A DNA stretch of 64,000 nucleotides from Paenibacillus periandrae (lineage in GTDB: Bacteria; Bacillota; Bacilli; Paenibacillales; NBRC-103111). The translations under genes and the position numbers were made by a program. Below are positions 54,534 to 62,117 of the stretch, one piece after another. Position 1 is the first letter of the stretch; each line of letters starts with the position of its first letter. The stretch lies in assembly GCF_022458865.1 (NCBI RefSeq), contig NZ_JAJNMU010000011.1, positions 245,604-309,603 of the forward strand, written 5' to 3'. The notes under the pieces were generated by a model, which worked only from the letters and a program-made list of their open reading frames with translations, was not told the origin of the DNA and did no database searches.

Positions 54534-55103
54534 ATGAAACAAGTACCCATTGGTGTATCAGCCAGACATATTCATTTATCGGAAAAACACATCGAACAAT
54601 TGTTCGGTGAAGGATATCAGTTACAGGTATTAAAAGATTTGTCACAGCCGGGTCAGTTCGCAGCTGCGGAAACGGTTGCGGTTGTAGGACCCAAGGGACG
54701 TTTTGACAAAGTAAGAATATTGGGACCTGCTCGCAGCCAAACTCAGCTGGAAATATCGCGTACCGATGCTTTTACTATAGGTTTGAACCCACCGGTTAGA
54801 GAATCGGGTCATATTGAGGGGACACCGGGGGTCACCTTGATTGGTCCTGCCGGTGAAGTAACGATTGACCACGGAGTTATTGTGGCAGCCAGACATATCC
54901 ATTTTCATACCGATGATGCAGCCCAATGGGGGATCGTTGACAAACAGCTGTTGACCGTCAAAATTGATGGCGTGCGTGCACTTATACTCGAAGGTGTTGT
55001 AGCTCGTGTTTCCGATCAGTACGCATTGGATATGCATATTGATACGGATGAGGCGAATGCTGCAGGAGCCAAGAATGGGGATATCGCCTGGATCTTATCA
55101 TGA
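54534..55103 (+). CDS. pduL: PduL-type phosphate acyltransferase
   Basis: Interconverts acyl-CoA and acyl phosphate; unrelated in fold to Pta. Duplicated beta-barrel with two zinc sites: ARHIHLS (His12, His14) and AARHIHFHTDD (His121, His123, His125). 189 residues. There is no encapsulation peptide: it begins directly MKQVPIGVSARHIH, and no microcompartment genes lie nearby, so it is a cytosolic housekeeping form. ATG after GAGGTGG. Confidence 0.93.
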   Translation: MKQVPIGVSARHIHLSEKHIEQLFGEGYQLQVLKDLSQPGQFAAAETVAVVGPKGRFDKVRILGPARSQTQLEISRTDAFTIGLNPPVRESGHIEGTPGVTLIGPAGEVTIDHGVIVAARHIHFHTDDAAQWGIVDKQLLTVKIDGVRALILEGVVARVSDQYALDMHIDTDEANAAGAKNGDIAWILS

Positions 55104-55110
55104 AAATAAA

Positions 55111-55140
55111 TTGAGTTTGGGCTCAGACTCATGATATAAT
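55111..55140 (+). promoter_or_regulatory. Sigma-A promoter of miaB
   Basis: TTGAGT, 18-base spacer, TATAAT, with an extended TGA before the -10. Confidence 0.65.
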
Positions 55141-55195
55141 ATGTTGTCAAGGGTTCAAAATCTCTTTATTGTCAGGATAGAAGGAAGGTGCTCCA

Positions 55196-56665
55196 TTGCC
55201 TAAAGATACAAAGTACTACGAAAAGTTTTTTCAGCCGCCCTCCCTTACGGACGCGAAGAAGCGGGGCAAGGAAGATATCAAGGTTCATTATGACTTTGTT
55301 ATTCCCGATGACATGCAGCAGTTCGGGAAGGACAAGTATTATTTAATTCAAACCTACGGCTGTCAAATGAATGAGCACGATACGGAAACGATTATGGGAT
55401 TGCTGGAGCAAATGGGCTACACCGCTACAGAAGATCGCCGTCAGGCTGATGTTATTTTGCTCAATACTTGCGCAGTTCGTGAAAATGCGGAAGATAAGGT
55501 ATTTGGCGAGCTGGGACATCTTAAGCATTTGAAAGCTGAGAAGCCTTCACTTGTATTGGGTGTGTCCGGCTGTATGTCGCAAGAGGAAGCCGTTGTCAAT
55601 CGGATTTTGCAAAAGCATCCTTTTGTTGATTTAATTTTTGGAACGCACAATATTCATCGACTGCCCGTTCTGCTGAAGGAAGCATTTTTCAGTAAAGAGA
55701 TGGTCATCGAGGTATGGTCGAAGGAAGGGGACATTGTCGAGAACCTTCCCAAGAAGCGTGAAGGCATCAAGGCTTCCGTTAATATCATGTATGGCTGTGA
55801 TAAGTTCTGTACGTACTGTATCGTCCCTTACACACGCGGTAAGGAGCGCAGTCGACTTCCCCAGGATGTTATTGCAGAGGTAAGGGAGCTGGCGCGGCAG
55901 GGTTTTCAGGAAATTATGCTGCTCGGTCAAAACGTGAATGCCTACGGGAAGGATTTTGAGGATAGCGACTATCGATTTGCGGATTTGATGGATGATATTT
56001 CCAAGATCGACATTCCGCGCGTACGATTTACGACCTCGCATCCACGTGATTTTGACGATCATTTGATAGAGGTGCTTGCGAAAAAAGGTAATTTAGTAGA
56101 GCAAATTCATCTGCCTGTGCAGTCGGGAAGCAATGAAATCCTGAAACGAATGAGCCGCAAATATACACGTGAGCATTATCTGAATCTGGTTGCCAAAATC
56201 AAACAGGCTATTCCGGGTGTAGGACTTACATCTGATTTTATCGTGGGATTCCCTGGTGAAACTGAGGAGCAGTTTGAAGAGACGCTGTCTCTGGTTCGTG
56301 AGGTTCAATTTGACGGTGCCTATACCTTTATATATTCCCCTCGTGAGGGTACGCCTGCTGCTGGTATGGTTGATGATGTGCCGATGGAGGTCAAGAAAAA
56401 CCGTTTGTATCGCTTGAATGATCAATTGGCTCAGTTTAGTAAAGAGAACAACGAATGCTCGGTAGGCGAAGTACTGGATGTATTGGTTGAGGGTGAAAGC
56501 AAAAATAACCCTGATGTATTGGCAGGACGTACACGCAAAAATAAATTAGTGCATCTCGTTGGCCCCAAAGAATTAATTGGTAAAATTGTACCGGTAAAAA
56601 TTACAGGCTCGCAAACGTGGTACATGAAGGGTGAATGGCTTCCAGCTTCTGCGGTTGCTCAGTAA
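55196..56665 (+). CDS. miaB: tRNA (i6A37) methylthiotransferase MiaB
   Basis: Radical-SAM enzyme that adds the 2-methylthio group to isopentenyladenosine-37 of tRNAs reading UNN codons. UPF0004 domain with TYGCQMNEHDTE (Cys56), the MiaB rather than RimO form; radical-SAM Cys201, Cys205, Cys208 in GCDKFCTYC; TRAM domain at the C terminus. 489 residues with an N-terminal extension of about 45, as in Bacilli. Start TTG 55196 after AGGAAGGTG. Followed by ricA as in B. subtilis. Confidence 0.95.
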   Translation: MPKDTKYYEKFFQPPSLTDAKKRGKEDIKVHYDFVIPDDMQQFGKDKYYLIQTYGCQMNEHDTETIMGLLEQMGYTATEDRRQADVILLNTCAVRENAEDKVFGELGHLKHLKAEKPSLVLGVSGCMSQEEAVVNRILQKHPFVDLIFGTHNIHRLPVLLKEAFFSKEMVIEVWSKEGDIVENLPKKREGIKASVNIMYGCDKFCTYCIVPYTRGKERSRLPQDVIAEVRELARQGFQEIMLLGQNVNAYGKDFEDSDYRFADLMDDISKIDIPRVRFTTSHPRDFDDHLIEVLAKKGNLVEQIHLPVQSGSNEILKRMSRKYTREHYLNLVAKIKQAIPGVGLTSDFIVGFPGETEEQFEETLSLVREVQFDGAYTFIYSPREGTPAAGMVDDVPMEVKKNRLYRLNDQLAQFSKENNECSVGEVLDVLVEGESKNNPDVLAGRTRKNKLVHLVGPKELIGKIVPVKITGSQTWYMKGEWLPASAVAQ

Positions 56666-56723
56666 TGGATCAATAGCTAATCAATCATCTTTTCAATAAA
56701 AAAAGTAAGGAGCGTGACCGGCA

Positions 56724-57182
56724 ATGTCTGGACATGACAACCACGACCATAATCACGACCATGATCAGGAGCATCTGCATTGTGATGAAATGGCACATTA
56801 TACAAATACGGAATTAATTGTACGCGAGGATATTATGGCCAAGGCCAAAGAACTGGCAGAGCTGATTTCGACCTCCAACGAGGTGCAGTTTTTCCAAAAG
56901 GCTGAAATGCAGATTTCTTCCAACGATAACATTCAAGTACTGATCAGTGCTATCAAGAAGAAACAAAAAGAAATTGTTGCCTTTGAATCCTTCAATAATG
57001 CCAAGATGGTGGAAAAGATAGAAAAAGAGATCGTCGAGCTGCAGGATCAACTGGATTCAATTCCAATTGTAAATGAGTTCCGTCAATCTCAGGAGGATAT
57101 TAATTACCTGCTGCAGTTGGTTATGTCCATCATTCGTGATACCGTTTCTGACAAGGTTGCTGTAGAAACAGGCGCTAAGTAA
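56724..57182 (+). CDS. ricA: RicA/YmcA family protein with His-rich N terminus
   Basis: Com_YlbF-family helical protein; in B. subtilis RicA, RicF and RicT form a complex controlling RNase Y maturation of transcripts and development. Residues 35-140 are the helical core (VREDIMAKAKELAELISTSN, VQFFQKAEMQISSND). Residues 4-25 are unusual: eight His and several Asp in HDNHDHNHDHDQEHLHCDE. The only cysteine is Cys20, inside that segment. 152 residues, ATG after AAGGAGCGTG. Confidence 0.88.
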   Translation: MSGHDNHDHNHDHDQEHLHCDEMAHYTNTELIVREDIMAKAKELAELISTSNEVQFFQKAEMQISSNDNIQVLISAIKKKQKEIVAFESFNNAKMVEKIEKEIVELQDQLDSIPIVNEFRQSQEDINYLLQLVMSIIRDTVSDKVAVETGAK

Positions 57183-57213
57183 ATGATGTTAATTATTAAT
57201 GATATTAAATGAA

Positions 57214-57263
57214 AAGACCACTTTGCTGACCTTGGTTGGCAGGGTGGTTATTTCTTTTTCGGT
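57214..57263 (+). terminator. Terminator after ricA
   Basis: ACCACTTTGC / GCAGGGTGGT (two G-U pairs) with a 12-base loop, then TTATTTCTTTTT. It also lies downstream of the converging L,D-transpeptidase gene. Confidence 0.6.
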
Positions 57264-57348
57264 ATGAAAATATAAATTTAACTAATACTATGCAAATTAG
57301 GAGTCATAGAAATGATAGATGTGTTGATCGTATACCTGGTTTCTACCG

Positions 57349-57681
57349 TTATTGGCGAATTGTAACCTGTGTGCCAATCGATACCATAGAGGCCAACGCC
57401 AGTACATCCTGATTATACATGCGTACACATCCATGTGAAACCAGATGGCCGATTGATGCAGGATCGTTGGTACCGTGGATGCCATAATGCGGCCGGGAGA
57501 GGCCCATCCAAAATGCCCCGAACGGTCCGCCGGGATTGGGTACCTTGTTGATGATCGTGTACACGCCTACCGGAGTCTGGGTTAATACTTTACCAATGCC
57601 AATGGGAAAACCGCGTATGACCTTATTGTCATCAAGCAGATAGAGCATCCGATCCGATAAGTCGATGATGATTCGATTCAT
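57349..57681 (-). CDS. Minimal L,D-transpeptidase (YkuD domain)
   Basis: Cross-links peptidoglycan through 3-3 bonds or modifies it. The catalytic region is intact: HYGIHGTNDP (His69) and VSHGCVRM with Cys85. At 110 residues it is a bare catalytic domain with no signal peptide, LysM or membrane helix. Start ATG after CAGGAGTG. It follows the Hsp20-like gene by 30 bases on the same strand, likely one transcript; a spore-wall role is inferred from that context. Confidence 0.88.
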   Translation of the reverse strand: MNRIIIDLSDRMLYLLDDNKVIRGFPIGIGKVLTQTPVGVYTIINKVPNPGGPFGAFWMGLSRPHYGIHGTNDPASIGHLVSHGCVRMYNQDVLALASMVSIGTQVTIRQ

Positions 57682-57711
57682 GTGCTTTCACTCCTGACCT
57701 ATATAGTCGCC

Positions 57712-58167
57712 TTACAAATACCTTACATAAATGTCATAAGAGGTTGTATTTATTTTGCGTTTTCGCATTTTGATTTGCAAAATTCCGTCTTTGTATGAAG
57801 CTTTGCTTAACCGCGGGATGATTAGGCAGGGCAGTTTGATATTTTGTTTTTTTACAAGGGGACTGTCCTCAATGCTGACACGATCAGCTCTTGCTTTGAC
57901 GATAGGGTTCGCTGGCTGTGGCAGCTTGAACTTGACGATGACATAATGATGCGTTTCGAATATTTCCGCTTTGTTTTTATACCTGCTCAGCACCCCGCTC
58001 ACAGGCATTGTTTTCTTCAACATTTGCTGGACGTAGTCGTCCACCCATGAAGTATCAGTTAATGGAGACGTATCAGAGACGTCTGGAAGCTCTGGCAGCT
58101 TGGTTCCGAGCAAGGCTTCTACTTGTTTCCAACGGGATTGTGGACTGGAATTGCTGCTGTAAGACAT
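57712..58167 (-). CDS. Hsp20-like (alpha-crystallin domain) protein, possible spore coat protein
   Basis: 151 residues. The N-terminal 60 residues are Ser/Pro/Thr-rich. Residues about 67-137 look like an alpha-crystallin domain: YVIVKFKLP, then RVSIEDS, then the hallmark ASYKDGILQIKMRKR. B. subtilis spore proteins CotM and GerT belong to this superfamily. I start at 58167 (MSYSSNSS), seven bases after AAGGAG; the longer frame to 58233 lacks such a site. It diverges from gerPA with a CATANNNTA element upstream, supporting a mother-cell coat role. Confidence 0.65.
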   Translation of the reverse strand: MSYSSNSSPQSRWKQVEALLGTKLPELPDVSDTSPLTDTSWVDDYVQQMLKKTMPVSGVLSRYKNKAEIFETHHYVIVKFKLPQPANPIVKARADRVSIEDSPLVKKQNIKLPCLIIPRLSKASYKDGILQIKMRKRKINTTSYDIYVRYL

Positions 58168-58200
58168 TTCGTCACGCTCCTTTTCACCCATGTTTGCTAA

Positions 58201-58209
58201 TAGGATATG
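58201..58209 (-). promoter_or_regulatory. Sigma-K-type -10 element for the Hsp20-like gene
   Basis: Reads CATATCCTA on the - strand, an exact CATANNNTA match, ending 34 bases before the ATG. No AC at the expected -35 spacing. Confidence 0.4.
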
Positions 58210-58288
58210 AAGTGGACTGGGCAGATGACACAAGGAAATACAATAACCAAATAAGAAAAGGTAAAAGTGCCATCTGGGCGACGGCCTG

Positions 58289-58297
58289 CATACACTA
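58289..58297 (+). promoter_or_regulatory. Sigma-K/sigma-E-type -10 element for gerP
   Basis: CATACACTA matches sigma-K CATANNNTA exactly and sigma-E CATACANT in its first eight bases. Predicted start near 58304, before the GGAG of gerPA. The -35 is not clear. B. subtilis gerP is sigma-K dependent. Confidence 0.45.
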
Positions 58298-58328
58298 CGG
58301 TAAGCATGATGAATAAAGGAGCTTGCCG

Positions 58329-58565
58329 ATGCCAGCGATTGTTGGAAACTTTAAAGTAGTTAACGTCGGACCTAGTTCGATCATTCAAATTGGGGATGCC
58401 ATACAGCTTTCGCCGAGCAGCGTTTCCAAAACCTTTGCGGGCTCTGGTTCCTTTAATACAGGAGATTTTGCCAATACCCAAAATGCGGTAAGCAGTACCA
58501 ATACGAACGATCAGGATGTGAATGATTCCAATACTACAGAAGTAGGCAATCAGGGGGTTGTATAA
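58329..58565 (+). CDS. gerPA: Spore germination protein GerPA/GerPF family
   Basis: Coat protein of the GerP group, which lets germinants pass the spore coat. 78 residues: MPAIVGNFKVVNVG, SSIIQIGD, LSPSS, AGSGSFNTGDF and the Asn/Asp/Thr-rich tail. PA and PF are related; I name it by position at the head of the operon. ATG 58329 follows GGAG by seven bases; a TTG two codons earlier is an alternative. Next gene begins one base after its stop. Confidence 0.88.
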   Translation: MPAIVGNFKVVNVGPSSIIQIGDAIQLSPSSVSKTFAGSGSFNTGDFANTQNAVSSTNTNDQDVNDSNTTEVGNQGVV

Positions 58566-58566
58566 A

Positions 58567-58773
58567 ATGAATCTAGTCGTGAATCAGCATATTGTTATAC
58601 ATCAGCTTCGTGTAGATGCTGTAACGAATTCCTCTGTCCTGCAGATTGGCAGTGCCGGGTTAATCAAGTCCTTATCCAATATATATAATACTGGCGGGTT
58701 TACGGGGCCTGCAGAGCAATTGGCTACTGCGGGTAATGAAATATCATTGGTTCCCTTGCCCAGTCCAACCTGA
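58567..58773 (+). CDS. gerPB: Spore germination protein GerPB
   Basis: 68 residues with the GerP module QLRVDAVTNSSVLQIGSAG, then SLSNIYNTGGFTGPAEQ and the conserved ending LVPLPSPT. ATG 58567 lies ten bases after AGGGGG at the end of gerPA. A 126-base gap to gerPC follows. Confidence 0.9.
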   Translation: MNLVVNQHIVIHQLRVDAVTNSSVLQIGSAGLIKSLSNIYNTGGFTGPAEQLATAGNEISLVPLPSPT

Positions 58774-58899
58774 TCGCAGGTAAAGCTGCTGATGATCGTA
58801 AATATAGGGTGCCGAGTCATTTATGGTATGCTGCTGCGTTTATATGGGCTAACACCCAGACGCGGCTTTTGGCATAGGATAGGTTAGGAGGTGTTAAGG

Positions 58900-59574
58900 A
58901 TGTATGTAGGTTCACAATGGCAATTCCAGCAGTGGGTATCATACGCCAGACAGTTGCAAGCGCAGATGCAGGTGCAGATGGACAAAATGGACCGGCTCGA
59001 AAAGGCTGTAGCTGCACTGCAGACAGAATTAAAAGCCTGCAAGGAGCAGAAACGCATTCATATTGATAAAATCGAATATAAGTTTGACCAGCTTAAGGTG
59101 GAGAAGCTCGATGGAACGATGAATATCGGAATGTCTCCCGGAGCGCTTGAAAACCTTGCTGTGAATGGAGACAATGACGATAAAAGCGGTATCGTATCAG
59201 ATACAGGTAACGCAAATGGATTGCAGATGACAAATGGTGTTCAGCCTTTCATGCCGCCGCTTGGGATCCGCGAGGACATTAGTAAGGAGCTCCAGCAATT
59301 CATGGTAGAGCAGGTGCCCAAGCAGATTGATTTGCTGCAGCAGCAAAGCGGCAAGCAGTTGGACGAATGGCACAGAAGGATGGTACAGCAGGACTTAAGC
59401 AAACAGCTTGATGGGCGGATGGACTATTATTTGCAGCAGATGAGCCAGGGTGTAACGGTGGATCAGGTCTCTTCGATCAAGGATTCCGTTATATTCCGCA
59501 CTCAGCAGGATATCCGGTCAGCGCTTCAGCAATATTTTCAAAAAATGCCGACTAAAGGTGGAGAAGCCAAATGA
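58900..59574 (+). CDS. gerPC: Spore germination protein GerPC
   Basis: Largest GerP protein, 224 residues. N-terminal coiled coil (QLQAQMQVQMDKMDRLEKAV and following Lys/Glu/Gln), a short beta region (DKIEYKFDQLKVEKLDGTMNIG in two parts), and a Gln-rich helical C terminus. AGGAGG ends eight bases before ATG 58900. Overlaps gerPD by four bases. Confidence 0.88.
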   Translation: MYVGSQWQFQQWVSYARQLQAQMQVQMDKMDRLEKAVAALQTELKACKEQKRIHIDKIEYKFDQLKVEKLDGTMNIGMSPGALENLAVNGDNDDKSGIVSDTGNANGLQMTNGVQPFMPPLGIREDISKELQQFMVEQVPKQIDLLQQQSGKQLDEWHRRMVQQDLSKQLDGRMDYYLQQMSQGVTVDQVSSIKDSVIFRTQQDIRSALQQYFQKMPTKGGEAK

Positions 59575-59768
59575 ATTTCCATGTTACCAACCATGCGTTG
59601 TGTGTAGGAGATGTTCGAATTATCGGGGTATCCAGCTCCTCTGTATTTCTCATTGGGGATACACAGACCATCATCTGCTCGTCCATATTCGATACGCCAC
59701 CTGAAGCGGTATCCTCAGGTCCGTTAACGCCATTGCCTCCTGAAGTAGAGGAGGAAAAAACTGAATGA
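59571..59768 (+). CDS. gerPD: Spore germination protein GerPD
   Basis: 65 residues: NHALCVGDVRIIGVSSSSVF followed by LIGDTQTI, the GerP module, then a Pro-rich acidic tail. Coupled both to gerPC and to gerPE by ATGA overlaps. Confidence 0.88.
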   Translation: MNFHVTNHALCVGDVRIIGVSSSSVFLIGDTQTIICSSIFDTPPEAVSSGPLTPLPPEVEEEKTE

Positions 59769-60139
59769 GCCGTTGGTCGGTAGTACGGCAAATGAAAATA
59801 AATAATATATCATTGGCGTCCATTTTACAAATCGGGGATAATGAGTCTATAAAGTCAAGCACCAAAGCGCTGGCGGTGCAGCGCCAGGTACCGACCTTTC
59901 TGGAGAATGAGGGGAATCTGGACGCTTATCAGTTATTCAGCCGCGTTATCCCCATCCCCGAGGTGTATGAGGAGGTGGACATGAAGGTGGATAATATATG
60001 TGATTCCATCCAAGTCAACTGTATTCGCGTGCTGGCAATCTCCGCCTCCTCTGTTTTGCAGATAGGGTCGAATAGCCAAATAGAAAATGAAACCAGAGTT
60101 AAGCATTTTCGTCAGTTTGTGACCGATAAAAAGGAGTGA
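59765..60139 (+). CDS. gerPE: Spore germination protein GerPE
   Basis: 124 residues containing two copies of the GerP module: MKINNISLASILQIGDNESI (residues 10-29) and CIRVLAISASSVLQIGSNSQ (about 87-106), separated by an acidic linker. In B. subtilis gerPF follows; here the next gene, four bases on, is a DUF2071 gene. Confidence 0.87.
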   Translation: MSRWSVVRQMKINNISLASILQIGDNESIKSSTKALAVQRQVPTFLENEGNLDAYQLFSRVIPIPEVYEEVDMKVDNICDSIQVNCIRVLAISASSVLQIGSNSQIENETRVKHFRQFVTDKKE

Positions 60140-60143
60140 TCGG

Positions 60144-60890
60144 ATGAATGAGCTGCTGGCCACACACTCACATCGTCCTTGGCCGCTGCCGAATGGACCT
60201 TGGGTTATGAAGCAAACCTGGGTTGGACTGCTGTTTGCCCATTGGCCGGTTCCCTATGAACAGCTGCGGCCAATGGTCCCCCAGGAGCTTGAGCTGGAAG
60301 TTTATGACGGTTATGCATGGGTGGGTGTAGTTCCATTTTCAATGGAAGGTATCCGAATGAGGGCAATGCCCGAAATTCCATATACCAATCAATTCGCCGA
60401 GCTGAATGTGAGGACGTATGTGAAGGTTGGAGACAAGCCGGGTGTGTATTTTTTTAGTTTGGATGCGGCAAGCAAGATAGCCGTCGAAGCGGCGAGACTG
60501 TTGTTTTACTTGCCCTATTACCATGCGGACATGGATGCCAAACAGGTTGCTGAGCACATTCATTACAAGAGTGTTCGTAAGGACAAGCGAGGCGCGCAGG
60601 TTGCATTTGACGGCAGTTATAGGCCGATTTCGGCACCTTTTCGAAGCACGAAGCAATCCTTCGAGCATTGGCTGACAGAGCGATATTGTTTGTACAGCAT
60701 GAATGCGAATCGTCATGTTTACCGGGGAGATATCCATCATCTGCCTTGGGAGCTGCAGCTTGCGGAAGCAGAGCTCAGAACGAATATTATGGCCAGCGGA
60801 CAAGGAATTCAATGTGCTGCCACAAAACCGCTGCTTCATTATGCCAATAAATTGGACGTGCTTATCTGGCCGCTCATCAAGGTTCTGTGA
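60144..60890 (+). CDS. DUF2071 (YqjF-like) protein
   Basis: 248-residue protein of the DUF2071 family, an acetoacetate-decarboxylase-like beta barrel of unknown function. Family features: WVGLLFAHWPVPYEQLRPMVP at the N terminus, YAWVGVVPFSMEGIR, ELNVRTYVKVGDKPGVYFFSLDA in two parts and the C-terminal WPLIKV. It begins four bases after gerPE with AAGGAG inside that gene, so it is read with gerP and may be a coat or mother-cell protein. That role is inference. Confidence 0.85.
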   Translation: MNELLATHSHRPWPLPNGPWVMKQTWVGLLFAHWPVPYEQLRPMVPQELELEVYDGYAWVGVVPFSMEGIRMRAMPEIPYTNQFAELNVRTYVKVGDKPGVYFFSLDAASKIAVEAARLLFYLPYYHADMDAKQVAEHIHYKSVRKDKRGAQVAFDGSYRPISAPFRSTKQSFEHWLTERYCLYSMNANRHVYRGDIHHLPWELQLAEAELRTNIMASGQGIQCAATKPLLHYANKLDVLIWPLIKVL

Positions 60891-61042
60891 AAAAAAGTGG
60901 GCAAGTTCATTTGCAAAAATGCATACATTAACTTACAATATAAGAATAGCTTATATATGAATTGAGTTATGTTTTCGTTTGAAGGTTGAGTGGGGGCCTG
61001 ATCACAATTCATTTAGCAAACACGACAGGAGGAAACCAATGT

Positions 61043-61933
61043 ATGATTGATCATTCTTCTCAGCAAGGTGTCCAACAGCACACCCAATTATCAAAAACAA
61101 AGCTGCTCATGAAAATACTTTTTATGACGCTGGGTGCTTCTTTGGTCGCTGTAGGACTGGAAATTTTTCTCGTTCCGAACAAAATTATTGACGGTGGTAT
61201 TGTCGGTATCTCGATTATTGCCTCGGCCTTATCCAGCTTGCCGCTCGGTGTTTATCTGGTTCTTTTTAATTTACCGTTTCTGTATCTCGGCTATAAGCAA
61301 ATAGGTAAGACGTTTGCATTTTCGACTTTGTTTTCTGTCATTATCATGTCGATCGGTACTTCGCTGCTTCATCCAGTGGCACCGTTAACACTTGATCCGC
61401 TGCTGGCGTCCGTATTTGGCGGGATTATTATTGGTGTAGGCGTAGGATTGGTTATACGTTCGGGGGGATCCCTGGATGGTACGGAGATCGTTGCGATCCT
61501 GGTAAGTAAAAAAAGCCCGTTCTCAGTTGGCGAAATTGTCATGTTCTTTAACTTATTTATACTGGCAAGTGCGGGTTTTGTATTTGGATGGGATCATGCG
61601 ATGTATTCCCTGATGGCCTATTTTATCGCTTTCAAAATGATGGACATCATCATCGAGGGCTTTGACGAGTCCAAATCGGTGTGGATCATAAGTGAAAGTT
61701 ATCAAGCAATCGGAGATATCATTACAGCGCGGCTTGGGCGTGGAGTCACGTTTTTGAATGGTGAAGGCGGATTTACGGGTGATTCAAAAAGAATTATCTT
61801 TTGCGTCATCAACCGTTTGGAGGAAGCCAAGCTAAAATCGATCGTTGAGGAAGTTGACCCGCAAGCATTTCTGGCGATTGGTAATATTCATGACGTTAAA
61901 GGCGGCAGATTCAATAAGAAAGATATTCATTAA
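61043..61933 (+). CDS. YitT family membrane protein
   Basis: DUF161 integral membrane protein with about five helices (LGASLVAVGLEIFLVP, GIVGISIIASAL, VYLVLFNLPFLYLGY, VFGGIIIGVGVGLVIRSGG) and a C-terminal DUF2179 domain (GRGVTFLNGEGGFTGDSKRI). Transport role suspected, substrate unknown. I start at ATG 61043, ten bases after AGGAGG; an ATG four bases nearer is out of frame and stops after three codons. 296 residues. Confidence 0.88.
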   Translation: MIDHSSQQGVQQHTQLSKTKLLMKILFMTLGASLVAVGLEIFLVPNKIIDGGIVGISIIASALSSLPLGVYLVLFNLPFLYLGYKQIGKTFAFSTLFSVIIMSIGTSLLHPVAPLTLDPLLASVFGGIIIGVGVGLVIRSGGSLDGTEIVAILVSKKSPFSVGEIVMFFNLFILASAGFVFGWDHAMYSLMAYFIAFKMMDIIIEGFDESKSVWIISESYQAIGDIITARLGRGVTFLNGEGGFTGDSKRIIFCVINRLEEAKLKSIVEEVDPQAFLAIGNIHDVKGGRFNKKDIH

Positions 61934-61950
61934 TGAAATTGATATAAAGA

Positions 61951-61985
61951 TGATCCCATGGGCTTCTGCCTGTGGGATTTTTTTG
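61951..61985 (+). terminator. Terminator after the YitT gene
   Basis: ATCCCA..GGC / GCC..TGGGAT with TTCT loop, then seven Ts. Confidence 0.8.
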
Positions 61986-62117
61986 TTAAAACAAGCTTAG
62001 TATTGTGCAAATTTAGGTGATGATTGTGAATTTATCTATGCATGACACAGTTCTATAATAAGTTGCAGATGGCGAATTCATTTATTGTGGATTTAATAAT
62101 GTATAGGAGGATGAACG

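Noticed and set aside
54534..55103. PduL as a sign of a bacterial microcompartment
   Set aside because: No shell-protein genes nearby and no N-terminal encapsulation peptide.
58854..58881. ACC-N16-CATAGGATA, a perfect sigma-K promoter pattern before gerPC
   Set aside because: The predicted start (about 58888) falls inside the AGGAGG of gerPC (58886-58891), so the transcript would lack a ribosome binding site; probably chance.
60922..60930. CATACATTA, a sigma-E/K-like -10 upstream of the YitT gene
   Set aside because: No matching -35 at either spacing, and nothing else links that gene to sporulation.
61039..61050. ATG well placed after AGGAGG upstream of the YitT gene
   Set aside because: It encodes only three codons before a stop and is out of frame; the in-frame ATG at 61043 is used.
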